The position numbers and the translations under genes were made by a program. DNA of 64,000 bases from Bacteroidota bacterium (GTDB lineage: Bacteria > Bacteroidota > Bacteroidia > Chitinophagales > Saprospiraceae): NCBI GenBank assembly GCA_020160935.1, contig JAIUPL010000004.1, positions 124,001-188,000 on the forward strand. The letters run 5' to 3'. A model generated the notes under the pieces. The model did not search any database. It was given only the letters and a program-made list of their open reading frames with translations, and was not told the origin of the DNA. Within the stretch, counting starts at the first letter, position 1. Each line of letters begins with the position of its first letter. Shown here piece after piece: positions 18,222 to 26,104 of the stretch.

Positions 18222-19565
18222 ATGAAACGATTCCTCTATTACACCGCAATTGCGTCTTCCGTTCTGTTTTTGATTGTTTTTCAGGCTTGCAAATCAGGCA
18301 ATAAAGAATACCAGACAAAGGCTCAAAACCCCGAATTCATCCACAAAGGCGTGCGCCGGCTCACCGATATTATCCGGCACGACATTTTTGCACCGCCTAT
18401 TTCTGCCCGTATTTACGCCTATTCATCCATTGCAGCCTATGAGGCGCTGGTGCCGGGCTACCCGGAATACCAAAGCCTGGCTGGTCAACTCAACGGCCTG
18501 CAACCCGGCCCGCAGCCTGAAGCAGGCAAAGAATATTGCTACCCGCTCGCTTCCGTAAATGCCATGCTCACCATGGGCAAACAACTGGTTTTTTCGGAAG
18601 GCGATGTAGAAGACCTGGAAGAAACGCTTTTTCAGGAGTTTGCCAACATGAACATGCCGCAAGACGTGTACGACCGCTCGATGGCGTACGGCGATGCGGT
18701 CGCCAAACATATCCTGGCCTGGTCGAAAAAAGACAACTACGCCCAGACGCGCAGCATGCCCAAATTCACCATCCAGTCGGAACTGCCTTCCCGCTGGATT
18801 CCCACACCGCCCGCCTACGCCGATGCGTTGGAGCCGCACTGGAGTAAAATCCGCCCCTGGGTAATTGATTCTGCCAATCAGTTTTTGTGCGCAGCGGCCA
18901 TCCCGTTCAGCGACAAGAAGGACAGCGAATTTTACAAAGAAGCCCTTGAAATACACGACATTGTAAAAAATCTCACCCCCTGGCAGGATTCTACTGCCTG
19001 GTATTGGGACGACAATCCGTTCAAACTCGAGGTAAGCGGACACTTCATGTTTGGCCGCAAAAAAATCAGCCCCGGAGGCCACTGGATGAACATTGCCTCT
19101 CATGCCAACCGCAAGGCCGGCTCCGACATCATGAAATCGACCGAAACGTACGTGAAAGTGGCCTGCGCACTAGCCGACGGGTTCATCGCCTGCTGGAATG
19201 CCAAATACCGCTACAACCTGATTCGCCCCGAGTCGTATATCAACAAATACATGGACCCCGATTGGCGGCCACTGATCCAGACGCCCCCGTTTCCGGAGCA
19301 TCCCAGCGGACACAGCACAATTTCGGGTGCTGCTGCAGCAGCACTCACCAGCATGTATGGCGAAAACTTTGCCTTTTCCGACAGCACAGAAATGGAATTT
19401 GGCATTCCGCCCCGTACCTTCAAGTCATTCGAAGAAGCCGCCAATCAAGCCGGCATGAGTCGCATGTACGGCGGTATCCACTTTCGAAATGGCAATCTGT
19501 CGGGCTTGAAAACCGGCGGTGAAATCGGTCGCTACATTGCTCAAAAACTTCATACCCGCAAATAA
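18222..19565 (+). CDS. Vanadium-dependent haloperoxidase-like PAP2-superfamily lipoprotein
   Basis: A 447-residue protein with a lipoprotein signal (SSVLFLIVFQAC, Cys about residue 23). The active-site pattern of the vanadate haloperoxidase/PAP2 family is present in order: KYRYNLIRPESY (Lys/Arg), HPSGHSTISGAA (Ser-Gly-His) and SRMYGGIHFRNGN (Arg and the vanadate-bonding His). It therefore keeps the phosphate/vanadate pocket. Whether it is a true haloperoxidase or an acid phosphatase cannot be told from sequence. It would sit in the periplasm or outer membrane. The ATG at 18222 gives the signal peptide, whereas the longer frame from 18060 does not. Confidence 0.85.
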   Translation: MKRFLYYTAIASSVLFLIVFQACKSGNKEYQTKAQNPEFIHKGVRRLTDIIRHDIFAPPISARIYAYSSIAAYEALVPGYPEYQSLAGQLNGLQPGPQPEAGKEYCYPLASVNAMLTMGKQLVFSEGDVEDLEETLFQEFANMNMPQDVYDRSMAYGDAVAKHILAWSKKDNYAQTRSMPKFTIQSELPSRWIPTPPAYADALEPHWSKIRPWVIDSANQFLCAAAIPFSDKKDSEFYKEALEIHDIVKNLTPWQDSTAWYWDDNPFKLEVSGHFMFGRKKISPGGHWMNIASHANRKAGSDIMKSTETYVKVACALADGFIACWNAKYRYNLIRPESYINKYMDPDWRPLIQTPPFPEHPSGHSTISGAAAAALTSMYGENFAFSDSTEMEFGIPPRTFKSFEEAANQAGMSRMYGGIHFRNGNLSGLKTGGEIGRYIAQKLHTRK

Positions 19566-19815
19566 TTCTGCCCTTCCGGCTCGAAAATTTTCGGAACGTG
19601 AAACTTTTTATTCGTTCAGAAGTTTCCCTTCCGGAAGGCAGTGGAAAGCCACAGGTATTGCAATTTGTCGCTTTTTCGGTGATATTTGTGTGCAGGTTAA
19701 CACCGATGCAACATCTGGCATAAATTAACACAGAAAGTTCGCAGGTTTCCGACTGAAAAGCCGGAACTTTGCGTTTAAACCAAAAGTCTCTCACATATTT
19801 ATTACAGCCATCGCG

Positions 19816-21414
19816 ATGGAAGAAAAAAAACGCCGTCCGCGCATCCAAAAGCCGGACTCGGGTTTCCCGCTGGAAGAGCGCTCGAAACCTTTTCGTTCAG
19901 ATGATTTCGACAACCAGGACGAAAACACCGACACCAAAAAACCCTGGCAAGACCGCAGTGAAGGCGGTCAGGAACGTAAACCCTGGCAAGACCGCAACCA
20001 AGGCGGCAGCGACCGTCCTTACAACCGCGACCGCAATGAAGGTGGCGGCGGTTACGAACGCAAACCCTGGCAAGACCGCAATCAGGGTGGCGGCGGTTAT
20101 GAACGCAAACCCTGGCAAGACCGCAATCAAGGTGGCGGCAGCGACCGTCCTTACAACCGCGACCGCAATGAAGGCGGCGGCGGTTATGAGCGAAAACCCT
20201 GGCAAGATCGCAATCAGGGCGGCGGCAGCGACCGTCCTTACAACCGCGACCGCAATGAAGGCGGCGGCTACGAACGCAAACCCTGGCAAGATCGCAACCA
20301 GGGCGGCGGCAGCGACCGCCCCTACAACCGCGACCGCAATGAAGGCGGTGGCGGTTATGAGCGCAAACCATGGCAAGATCGCAACCAGGGCGGCGGCAGC
20401 GACCGCCCCTACAACCGCGACCGCAATGAAGGTGGCGGCGGTTATGAACGCAAGCCCTGGCAAGATCGCAATCAGGGTGGCGGCGGCGGCTACGAACGCA
20501 AGCCATACAATAACAGAGGCGGCGGCGGTTTTGGTGGTAAAAAACCGTTTGGCAAAAAGCCTTTCCGCAAAAAAGAAGAATTCTACATCGAGCCTCAGCC
20601 CAAGCCCAGTCTCCCGACCGGAGAAGGTATGCCGCTGAATAAATACCTGGCACACTGCGGCATTTCCTCGCGCCGTAAAGCCGTGGAATTTATCGAACAA
20701 GGCCTCGTCACCGTAAATGGTGAAGTAAAATCGGAGCCCTACTACCGCATCCAGCCGGGCGACGTCGTGGTATGCGACGGACAAGTGGCTACGGTGCAGG
20801 AACGTATGGTGTACGTACTGCTCAACAAGCCTAAAAACGTTATCACTACAACGGAAGACGACCGTGGCCGAAATACGGTACTTGACATCGTCGATCCGCA
20901 TTTCCCTGAACGCCTGTTCCCGGTTGGTCGCCTCGACCGCGACACTACAGGCCTGATTCTGATCACCAATGATGGCGACCTGGCACAGAAATTGTCGCAC
21001 CCAAGCCACCACGTACAGAAACAATACCGCGTGGGATTGCGTCGTCCGTTGACCCAGGCCGATTTCGAGCACATCGAACGCGGCGTAGAACTGGAAGACG
21101 GTTTGATGGAGGTCAACTGGATTCGTTTCTCGGAAGACCATCCGGAGCGCGATATCGTGGAACTGGAAATTTCTTCAGGCCGCAACCGCATCGTACGCCG
21201 TTTGTTTGAACACCTTGGATACGAAATTTTCAAACTCGATCGTTTCTACTTCGCAGGCCTGACCAAAAAAGACCTGCCACGTGGTAATTTCCGCGAACTG
21301 ACACAGCGGGAAATCATCATGCTAAAACATTTTACGGGGCATCCGAAAGGCAAACCGGAAGATGTGGAGGTGGCAGATGCCGACGATGCGTCGGAAGCCG
21401 ACGAACAAGGATAA
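19816..21414 (+). CDS. RluB/RsuA-family pseudouridine synthase with long repetitive N-terminal extension
   Basis: A 532-residue protein. Residues about 1-260 are low complexity, built from copies of ERKPWQDRNQGGG and SDRPYNRDRNEGGG (eight KPWQDR, five SDRPYNRDRNE), ending in a Gly/Lys-rich linker (GGKKPFGKKPFRKKEEFY). The S4 RNA-binding domain follows (MPLNKYLAHCGISSRRKAVE). The synthase domain has the catalytic Asp in GRLDRDTTGLILITNDGDL and RNRIVRRLFEHLGY. It should isomerise a uridine in rRNA. The disordered Arg/Gly/Asn-rich head is plausibly an added RNA-binding region. The start at 19816 is the first ATG in frame. Confidence 0.92.
   Translation: MEEKKRRPRIQKPDSGFPLEERSKPFRSDDFDNQDENTDTKKPWQDRSEGGQERKPWQDRNQGGSDRPYNRDRNEGGGGYERKPWQDRNQGGGGYERKPWQDRNQGGGSDRPYNRDRNEGGGGYERKPWQDRNQGGGSDRPYNRDRNEGGGYERKPWQDRNQGGGSDRPYNRDRNEGGGGYERKPWQDRNQGGGSDRPYNRDRNEGGGGYERKPWQDRNQGGGGGYERKPYNNRGGGGFGGKKPFGKKPFRKKEEFYIEPQPKPSLPTGEGMPLNKYLAHCGISSRRKAVEFIEQGLVTVNGEVKSEPYYRIQPGDVVVCDGQVATVQERMVYVLLNKPKNVITTTEDDRGRNTVLDIVDPHFPERLFPVGRLDRDTTGLILITNDGDLAQKLSHPSHHVQKQYRVGLRRPLTQADFEHIERGVELEDGLMEVNWIRFSEDHPERDIVELEISSGRNRIVRRLFEHLGYEIFKLDRFYFAGLTKKDLPRGNFRELTQREIIMLKHFTGHPKGKPEDVEVADADDASEADEQG
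19939..20510 (+). repeat. In-gene tandem repeat encoding KPWQDRNQ/SDRPYNRDRNE units
   Basis: Units of about 45-87 bp repeat in frame with only synonymous third-base changes and Gly-number changes. The unit number probably varies between strains through slippage or unequal recombination. No frame disruption is present. Confidence 0.9.
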
Positions 21415-21435
21415 AACATACTATGAACAAAGCGA

Positions 21436-21469
21436 GGCCGGCAGGAGGTAATCCTGTCGGCCTTTTTTG
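21436..21469 (+). terminator. Rho-independent terminator after the pseudouridine synthase gene
   Basis: The stem ggccggcagga / tcctgtcggcc has one mismatch, a short loop, and is followed by ttttttg. Confidence 0.88.
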
Positions 21470-21489
21470 TGCCTGCTGCTTTGCCTGGC

Positions 21490-21521
21490 TTTGCCGACAC
21501 GGCAATCAAGTTTTATATTTG
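21490..21521 (+). promoter_or_regulatory. Bacteroidota-type promoter for the outer-membrane protein gene
   Basis: TTTG at 21490-21493, a 20-bp spacer, and TATATTTG at 21514-21521. Both elements fit the TTTG-N17-23-TAnnTTTG consensus, and the start codon follows 43 nt after the -7 box. Confidence 0.65.
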
Positions 21522-21563
21522 TCCAATCAATGAGCGTGTTGCTCATTCATCAACATCTTTATT

Positions 21564-22187
21564 ATGAAAACGATCTATCCTGTTCTGATTGCCCTTTTGG
21601 CACTGTTCGGTGCATCTCAACGCCTCCATGCCCAACTTACCGAAGGCAAACCCCGTTTTGGCCTCAAACTGGGCGTATCAGGCTCCAACCTGTACGATGA
21701 TGCCATTGCCGATGATAAAAAAGCACGCATTGGCTTTACCGGCGGCGGTTTTGTAAAAGTACCCATCGGCAAGCACTTTTCCTTGCGCCCCGAATTGCTG
21801 TTTACCACCAAAGGCGCCGAATTCGACCTGGTGGGCGGCAATACCTCCGACCTTAAATTGAGTTACCTGGAAATTCCGCTGTCGCTCGAATTGAATATTG
21901 CTATCATCAACATCCACGCCGGTGTACACGCAGGCCTGCTGGCGGCGGCCGATGGCACATTCAAGGATGCGCAGGGCAACTCCATTGTTACGGACTTTGG
22001 AAAAGATGACCTCGAGAGTTTCGACTATGGCTGGCACCTCGGCGGCGGCCTTGATCTGGGCAATATCGGTATTCACCTGCGCGTATCGCGCGGCTTGCAA
22101 GACATCCGCAAGGACGACAGCCTGAAAGATATTTTTGGCGGTTTGAAAAATGCGGCGTGGTCGTTGACGGCAGCGTACGGTTTTTAG
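21564..22187 (+). CDS. Outer-membrane beta-barrel protein (PorT-type family)
   Basis: A 207-residue protein with a signal peptide ending HAQ. Alternating amphipathic strands follow (RFGLKLGVSGSNLYDD, FSLRPELLFTTKGAEF, LSYLEIPLSLELNI, HAGVHAGLLAAADG), ending in the aromatic residue of AAYGF, the usual outer-membrane signature. This is the eight-stranded barrel family annotated as PorT or outer-membrane beta-barrel protein in Bacteroidota. Role unknown. Own promoter, no operon partner. Confidence 0.85.
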   Translation: MKTIYPVLIALLALFGASQRLHAQLTEGKPRFGLKLGVSGSNLYDDAIADDKKARIGFTGGGFVKVPIGKHFSLRPELLFTTKGAEFDLVGGNTSDLKLSYLEIPLSLELNIAIINIHAGVHAGLLAAADGTFKDAQGNSIVTDFGKDDLESFDYGWHLGGGLDLGNIGIHLRVSRGLQDIRKDDSLKDIFGGLKNAAWSLTAAYGF

Positions 22188-22188
22188 A

Positions 22189-22312
22189 ATAGTGAGTGGT
22201 GAATAGTGAGTAGTGAGTTTGACTCACATTGCTTTTGGCTTCCCTAAGAGAGTGGTCAAAAGCACTGTGAGTAAAACTCACTACTCACCACTCACTATTC
22301 ACTACTCTCATT
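22189..22312. repeat. Palindrome, tagtgagtggtgaa arms with tgcttttggc core
   Basis: The outer arms are gtgagtggtgaatagtgag-type units and their complement. The inner hairpin (gactcacattgcttttggc ... caaaagcactgtgagt) is clearly related to the cores at 4738-4790 and 53950-54005. It lies between convergent stop codons. Confidence 0.88.
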
Positions 22313-24122
22313 TTTTTTCCAACGCTTTGATTCTTTGTTCCAGTCGTTCAATTTGCGCCTGCTGCTCCTGAATAGCCTTGGCGAGTACCGGAATGAGGTC
22401 GGAGTAATACACCCCCAGGGCTTCCGCTTTTTTGGGCACAAGGTGTCCTTTGCCGTCGTCGACCCACTCCGTTTCAGACACTACTTCCGGCACGATGGTT
22501 TGCAGATCCTGGGCCAGGAAACCAAGTTTGCGGCCCTGCTCGGGGTGGTCGATCCATTCAAAACTGACGGGTTTCATGGCTTTTACCTGCTCCAGGCCGT
22601 AGCCGAGAGGCTGAATGGCCTGTTTTTGGCGTGCATCGGAGGTGTTGATGGTGCCGTTGGTGGCATACACTACTTTCCAGCGTCGATCTGAACTGCCGAG
22701 GTCAAAAAAATTGTTGCTGCCGGGCGACAGGCCGCCTCCGAATTTGAAGTTGGCAATAACATCGGCTTTTGAAATCGTACCCTCATAGTTTTCATATCCG
22801 CCACGGATACCGATTCCCCCGTTGACCTTGAGGGCTATACCATCGCCAGAAAAATTACTGAACGTTCCAGCGGGGCTTGGCCCTGTACCGGTAGCATCCA
22901 GGGCAACCAGCCCGTTGAGTTGGAGTGCTGTCCCGTTGTTTGCTTCTGCTGATATTGCCTTGCCAGTCCCGTTGTTTTGGGAATAAATGGTGCTGGAATT
23001 ATTCGAACCTTGTGCAAAAAGTGCCTGGAAAGGAGCAGGCCCGACAAATACAGTACCACCATTGTTGTTCTGAATATCATTGCCGCCGGCCGATCCCCAA
23101 TATGAACTGCCGCCTCCGGAGGGCAGGCTGACGGAGCCGCCGCCATTGCTCAGGGAAAGTGTGCTGCCATTGATGGAAAGCGTTTGAATCTCGTTGGTAT
23201 TGGAAGGATCGAAAGTAACCGTGCCACCGCCGTTGGACAGCGTCAGGTTGGTGCCGTTGGCAGACAGCGTCTGAATTTCATTGGTGTTGGACGGATCGAA
23301 CGTGACACTACCACCGCCGTTTGACAGTGTCAGGTTAGTGCCATTGGCAGACAATACCTGAATTTCGTTGGTATTGGTCAGGTCTCCGGTGTTGGTGATA
23401 ACACCTCCGCTGATGCTGATGCCGGGGCCAGCGGTATACGTGCCGCCACCGGAGGGCAGGGTGACGGAACCGCCGCCGTTGCTCAGCGAAAGGCTGGATC
23501 CGTTGATTGACAACGTTTGTATTTCATTTGTACTGCTCAAATCGCCTGTGTTGGAAATAACATCGCCGCTGATTCCGATGCCCTGACCCGCAGTATATCC
23601 GGCAGTGCCAATAAGGTCGGAAGCGGGTACCCAATGTGTGCCATCCCATTTCAGAACATTCCCAGTTGCCAGATTGGTAGTTTGAACGTCCGGCAATGCA
23701 TTGAGGGCCGGCGGATTCGTCACTGTGCGCGCTGCAAATGCAAAAGGCACGGATTTCAGTTCTTCCGCACCCAGTTCGATAAAACTGTTGCCGCCCGTCG
23801 GGTCGACCTCCACCTTGAGAAATTTAGAATTGGCAGCCCAGGCAATAGTGGAAAAATTTCCAAAATCGACCTGCCCGCGCCCCACCTGAAGCGCAACAAG
23901 CCCAAATTCACTGGTCGTCACGGTGTGTTTTTCCCGGTAACTCTGATTCCCGGTGGCCGTATTTTCAGCAATCGTGAAACGCATGGTGACAGGCTGGTTG
24001 GCAAGCACCGTTCCGTCGGTGTTTCGGATAATACCTTGATAAGAAATGGCATCGGGAATTTGCTGGGCCGACAAGTGAACAATGCAGCACAGCAGGATGG
24101 GGATAAAAAGGTTTTTTTTCAT
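22308..24122 (-). CDS. Surface/tail-fibre-like protein with C-terminal S74 chaperone domain
   Basis: A 604-residue protein with signal peptide (MKKNLFIPILLCCIVHLSAQ). An N-terminal domain carries the SYQGIIRNTDGTVLANQPVT motif typical of Bacteroidota surface proteins. Repeats of NEIQTLSANGTNLTLSNGGG follow (about 220-370). The intramolecular chaperone domain is at the end: the autocleavage serine in NTSDARQKQAI, then GFLAQDLQTIVPEVV and a coiled-coil tail. S74 domains trimerise and then cut themselves from beta-helical fibres. It is not part of a phage: no other phage gene is present. Probably a cell-surface fibre or adhesin. Confidence 0.87.
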   Translation of the reverse strand: MKKNLFIPILLCCIVHLSAQQIPDAISYQGIIRNTDGTVLANQPVTMRFTIAENTATGNQSYREKHTVTTSEFGLVALQVGRGQVDFGNFSTIAWAANSKFLKVEVDPTGGNSFIELGAEELKSVPFAFAARTVTNPPALNALPDVQTTNLATGNVLKWDGTHWVPASDLIGTAGYTAGQGIGISGDVISNTGDLSSTNEIQTLSINGSSLSLSNGGGSVTLPSGGGTYTAGPGISISGGVITNTGDLTNTNEIQVLSANGTNLTLSNGGGSVTFDPSNTNEIQTLSANGTNLTLSNGGGTVTFDPSNTNEIQTLSINGSTLSLSNGGGSVSLPSGGGSSYWGSAGGNDIQNNNGGTVFVGPAPFQALFAQGSNNSSTIYSQNNGTGKAISAEANNGTALQLNGLVALDATGTGPSPAGTFSNFSGDGIALKVNGGIGIRGGYENYEGTISKADVIANFKFGGGLSPGSNNFFDLGSSDRRWKVVYATNGTINTSDARQKQAIQPLGYGLEQVKAMKPVSFEWIDHPEQGRKLGFLAQDLQTIVPEVVSETEWVDDGKGHLVPKKAEALGVYYSDLIPVLAKAIQEQQAQIERLEQRIKALEKK

Positions 24123-24240
24123 GGCAAGAGGATGTTTAGCGTCACGTTTATTGTCTGCCGCAAAAGCAGCATCATTATATATAGAGTCCCAAGCAAGCGC
24201 AGTTTGAGACGATACCGAAGGTATGAAATAACTCCACCCC

Positions 24241-24891
24241 TCATTGTAATTTGAAAGGTATAAAAGTGCCTTCATTTTCCAGCACTACACAATTTCTATA
24301 CGTTTTCGCATGTTGCAAAGCTTCTTCTGCCTGATGTAAAACGTTGATAAATGCATCGGAAAACATATTGTATTCCGTCACGCCGACGCTAATTGTGATT
24401 GCGAAATTCAATTGAAAAGGCGGGGTGTTCCAGTCGAATGCAGCGACTTTTTCCCTCAATCGATTTCCAAGTGCTTTTGCAGCATCTATGCCTGTGGTAT
24501 TGGTGGCAATAACCAGAAACTCGTCCCCCATTCTGTAACGGATCAGCCGATCGTCTCCTCTTAATTCTCCTGTAAATAAGGTAACTAATTTTTTCAAAAC
24601 AAGATCCCCTCTTGATATTCCATGAGCATCGTTTACACGTTTGAAATTGTCAATATCTATCAGGAGAAATGAAACCAATCGGTTTTTGTGTCGGGCATAC
24701 TGAAGGCGCTCTTCAATTATATGTTCTATGGATTTTGAGTTGTAAGTACCTGTTATATCGTCGATGAAGTTATCGCTGAGCCGAATTTTCTGCAATTCCT
24801 CTGCCTGTTGGCGGATGGTTTTTTTATCATTCCGGACTACCATGAGGAGATACATCAGGAGAAAAGTCAACAATGCAACGATGACGAGCAT
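24241..24891 (-). CDS. Membrane-anchored GGDEF-domain protein (diguanylate cyclase-like), paired with TIR-STING
   Basis: A 216-residue protein. Residues 2-19 form one TM helix, 20-40 a short coiled stretch, and 45-205 a GGDEF domain. Visible are DDITGTYNSKSIEHII, the metal-site Asp in LLIDIDNFKRVND (Asp79, Asn87/Asp88), the signature as MGDEF (121-125), and the late ITISVGVTEY. The first signature Gly is replaced by Met. An RxxD (RGDD, 111-114) precedes it, one residue further away than a standard inhibitory site. An in-frame TAA just upstream fixes the start at 24891. It lies 71 bp after the TIR-STING stop on the same strand, without a clear promoter, so co-transcription is likely. Both genes look A/T-rich. 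It could synthesise c-di-GMP for STING, or be a degenerate regulator. Confidence 0.85.
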   Translation of the reverse strand: MLVIVALLTFLLMYLLMVVRNDKKTIRQQAEELQKIRLSDNFIDDITGTYNSKSIEHIIEERLQYARHKNRLVSFLLIDIDNFKRVNDAHGISRGDLVLKKLVTLFTGELRGDDRLIRYRMGDEFLVIATNTTGIDAAKALGNRLREKVAAFDWNTPPFQLNFAITISVGVTEYNMFSDAFINVLHQAEEALQHAKTYRNCVVLENEGTFIPFKLQ

Positions 24892-24962
24892 CCGTTTATA
24901 TTTTGTTTATGGAGGATTCGAATATGGAACCAAGCGTGCATTGAGCGGTATCTGGCGGCGCT

Positions 24963-25943
24963 TCAACTTTCCTCTGACGTTTCTACACTAACTATATTTC
25001 TGAGCCATTTGTATTCATCGAGCCCTAACAGATAAAGCAATGTTTGTCTAAAGTAATCTACTTCCGATTTCAGCAGCAGGCTCTGTTGATCGGGTGTTGC
25101 GTCTGATTTTCGCTGGAGATAAAAATTGATGGCCAGACCTGAAGTCGTGAGGTTATTGGGTATGTCATACAGGTGAATATCTTTATTGCCGAGTAAAAAC
25201 GAGGTATCTTTTACCTTGATGTTGGAAAACGTTTCAGTTTCGACAAACAGAGTGACCTTGTGAAATTTTTGTTCTTTTTCAAAAATCCGCAGGTTGTCAG
25301 AATTAAGAAACTCTGAATAGGAAGGTACTAGAATGGTGAGCCTGAAAGAAGGGTCTTCCACTGATACATCTTTACCCTCAATGTTGATTCTTATTTTGTC
25401 AGCATAATTGAGCGGTTTGCAAATCCGAAGGATAAAATTCTGGAAATAGCCAACTGCCAGTGCGAAAGAAGGCAGGAGTTTCAGTTCCTGCCTTCTTTCT
25501 TGTTGTTTAATGTAATCCCTTATCTGGCTGCAGGCGGTATGTATATTATCGAAATAGTTTTCATTGCTGCTGGTCGTGTCAAAAACAAACGTTTTAATGC
25601 CTTTTAATGCGGCCATATTACCCGTTAAGGTATCGCCAGCCACTAAAATCCGGGCACTACCCAGTAGGCCTAATGAGACTCCTATTTCAAAAATAAGATC
25701 TTCTCGCGCTGCAACACCCAGACTTTGTCTTTTAATATGGCTGTCTACAGGAGTGAGGACAATTATGGCAAAACTAAATTCGGGAATACTAAGCAGCATG
25801 GCGTCTATATAACCCTTGGGGTTTTCAGACAGCAAGGTATCGTCCCACACTATCACTTCCACATCACTTTTCAGAACACCTTTGAGAGCATTCGCGATGG
25901 GTTTTCCTTCCTCCGCTGAGAAAATCAGAATTTTCGGTTGCAT
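24963..25943 (-). CDS. TIR-STING cyclic-dinucleotide effector (Cap12-like)
   Basis: A 326-residue protein. Residues about 1-122 match the CBASS/Pycsar-type TIR domain (PF10137-like): KILIFSAEEGKPIANAL, VIVWDD, FAIIVLTPVD, and AREDLIFEIGVSLGLLG with the likely catalytic Glu86. Residues about 155-320 match prokaryotic STING: LPSFALAVGYFQNF at the start, then LTILVP, and HLYDIPNNLTTSGLAINFYL, whose LYDIP region belongs to the c-di-GMP pocket in characterised members. In known systems, ligand binding drives filament formation and NAD+ cleavage, killing the infected cell. Known partners are CdnE-type CD-NTases. None is in this window, and a GGDEF gene follows instead. The identification is by motif reading; a profile search would confirm it. 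Confidence 0.85.
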   Translation of the reverse strand: MQPKILIFSAEEGKPIANALKGVLKSDVEVIVWDDTLLSENPKGYIDAMLLSIPEFSFAIIVLTPVDSHIKRQSLGVAAREDLIFEIGVSLGLLGSARILVAGDTLTGNMAALKGIKTFVFDTTSSNENYFDNIHTACSQIRDYIKQQERRQELKLLPSFALAVGYFQNFILRICKPLNYADKIRINIEGKDVSVEDPSFRLTILVPSYSEFLNSDNLRIFEKEQKFHKVTLFVETETFSNIKVKDTSFLLGNKDIHLYDIPNNLTTSGLAINFYLQRKSDATPDQQSLLLKSEVDYFRQTLLYLLGLDEYKWLRNIVSVETSEES

Positions 25944-25966
25944 CTGGTGAAATCATTTGAGATGAC

Positions 25967-25974
25967 CAAAGGTA
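25967..25974 (-). promoter_or_regulatory. TAnnTTTG -7 element upstream of TIR-STING
   Basis: On the minus strand TACCTTTG lies 24 nt before the TIR-STING ATG. No clear -33 TTTG is seen. It would give the immune pair its own promoter separate from rel. Confidence 0.4.
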
Positions 25975-26009
25975 GGGAACAAAATAATAAAGATGGAAGA
26001 TCGAGAAAT

Positions 26010-26104
26010 TAGGCATAAGAACTGCTTCGCTCTCTTATATGTAAAATCCAAAAGCGAAGCGGTGTACTCTACGCACTCTCACTCTCTCACCTTCTCACCT
26101 CTAT
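26010..26104. repeat. Lopsided palindrome: full right arm, truncated left arm
   Basis: The right side has gcgaagcggtgtactctac, gcactctcac and ctcacc units as in the complete copy at 28795-28960. The left side keeps only the innermost gcttcgct, and the expected gtagagtacacc and tandem arm are missing. The cut edge faces the TIR-STING/GGDEF pair. Confidence 0.75.

Noticed and set aside
19897-21141. A 414-codon frame on the - strand with Ala/Val-rich repeats
   Set aside because: It is the shadow of the tandem-repeat pseudouridine synthase gene on the other strand.
22308-24122. Prophage (tail-fibre-like S74 protein; holin-like gene at 8434)
   Set aside because: No structural, terminase, integrase or lysis genes. 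Both protein types are common in Bacteroidota chromosomes.
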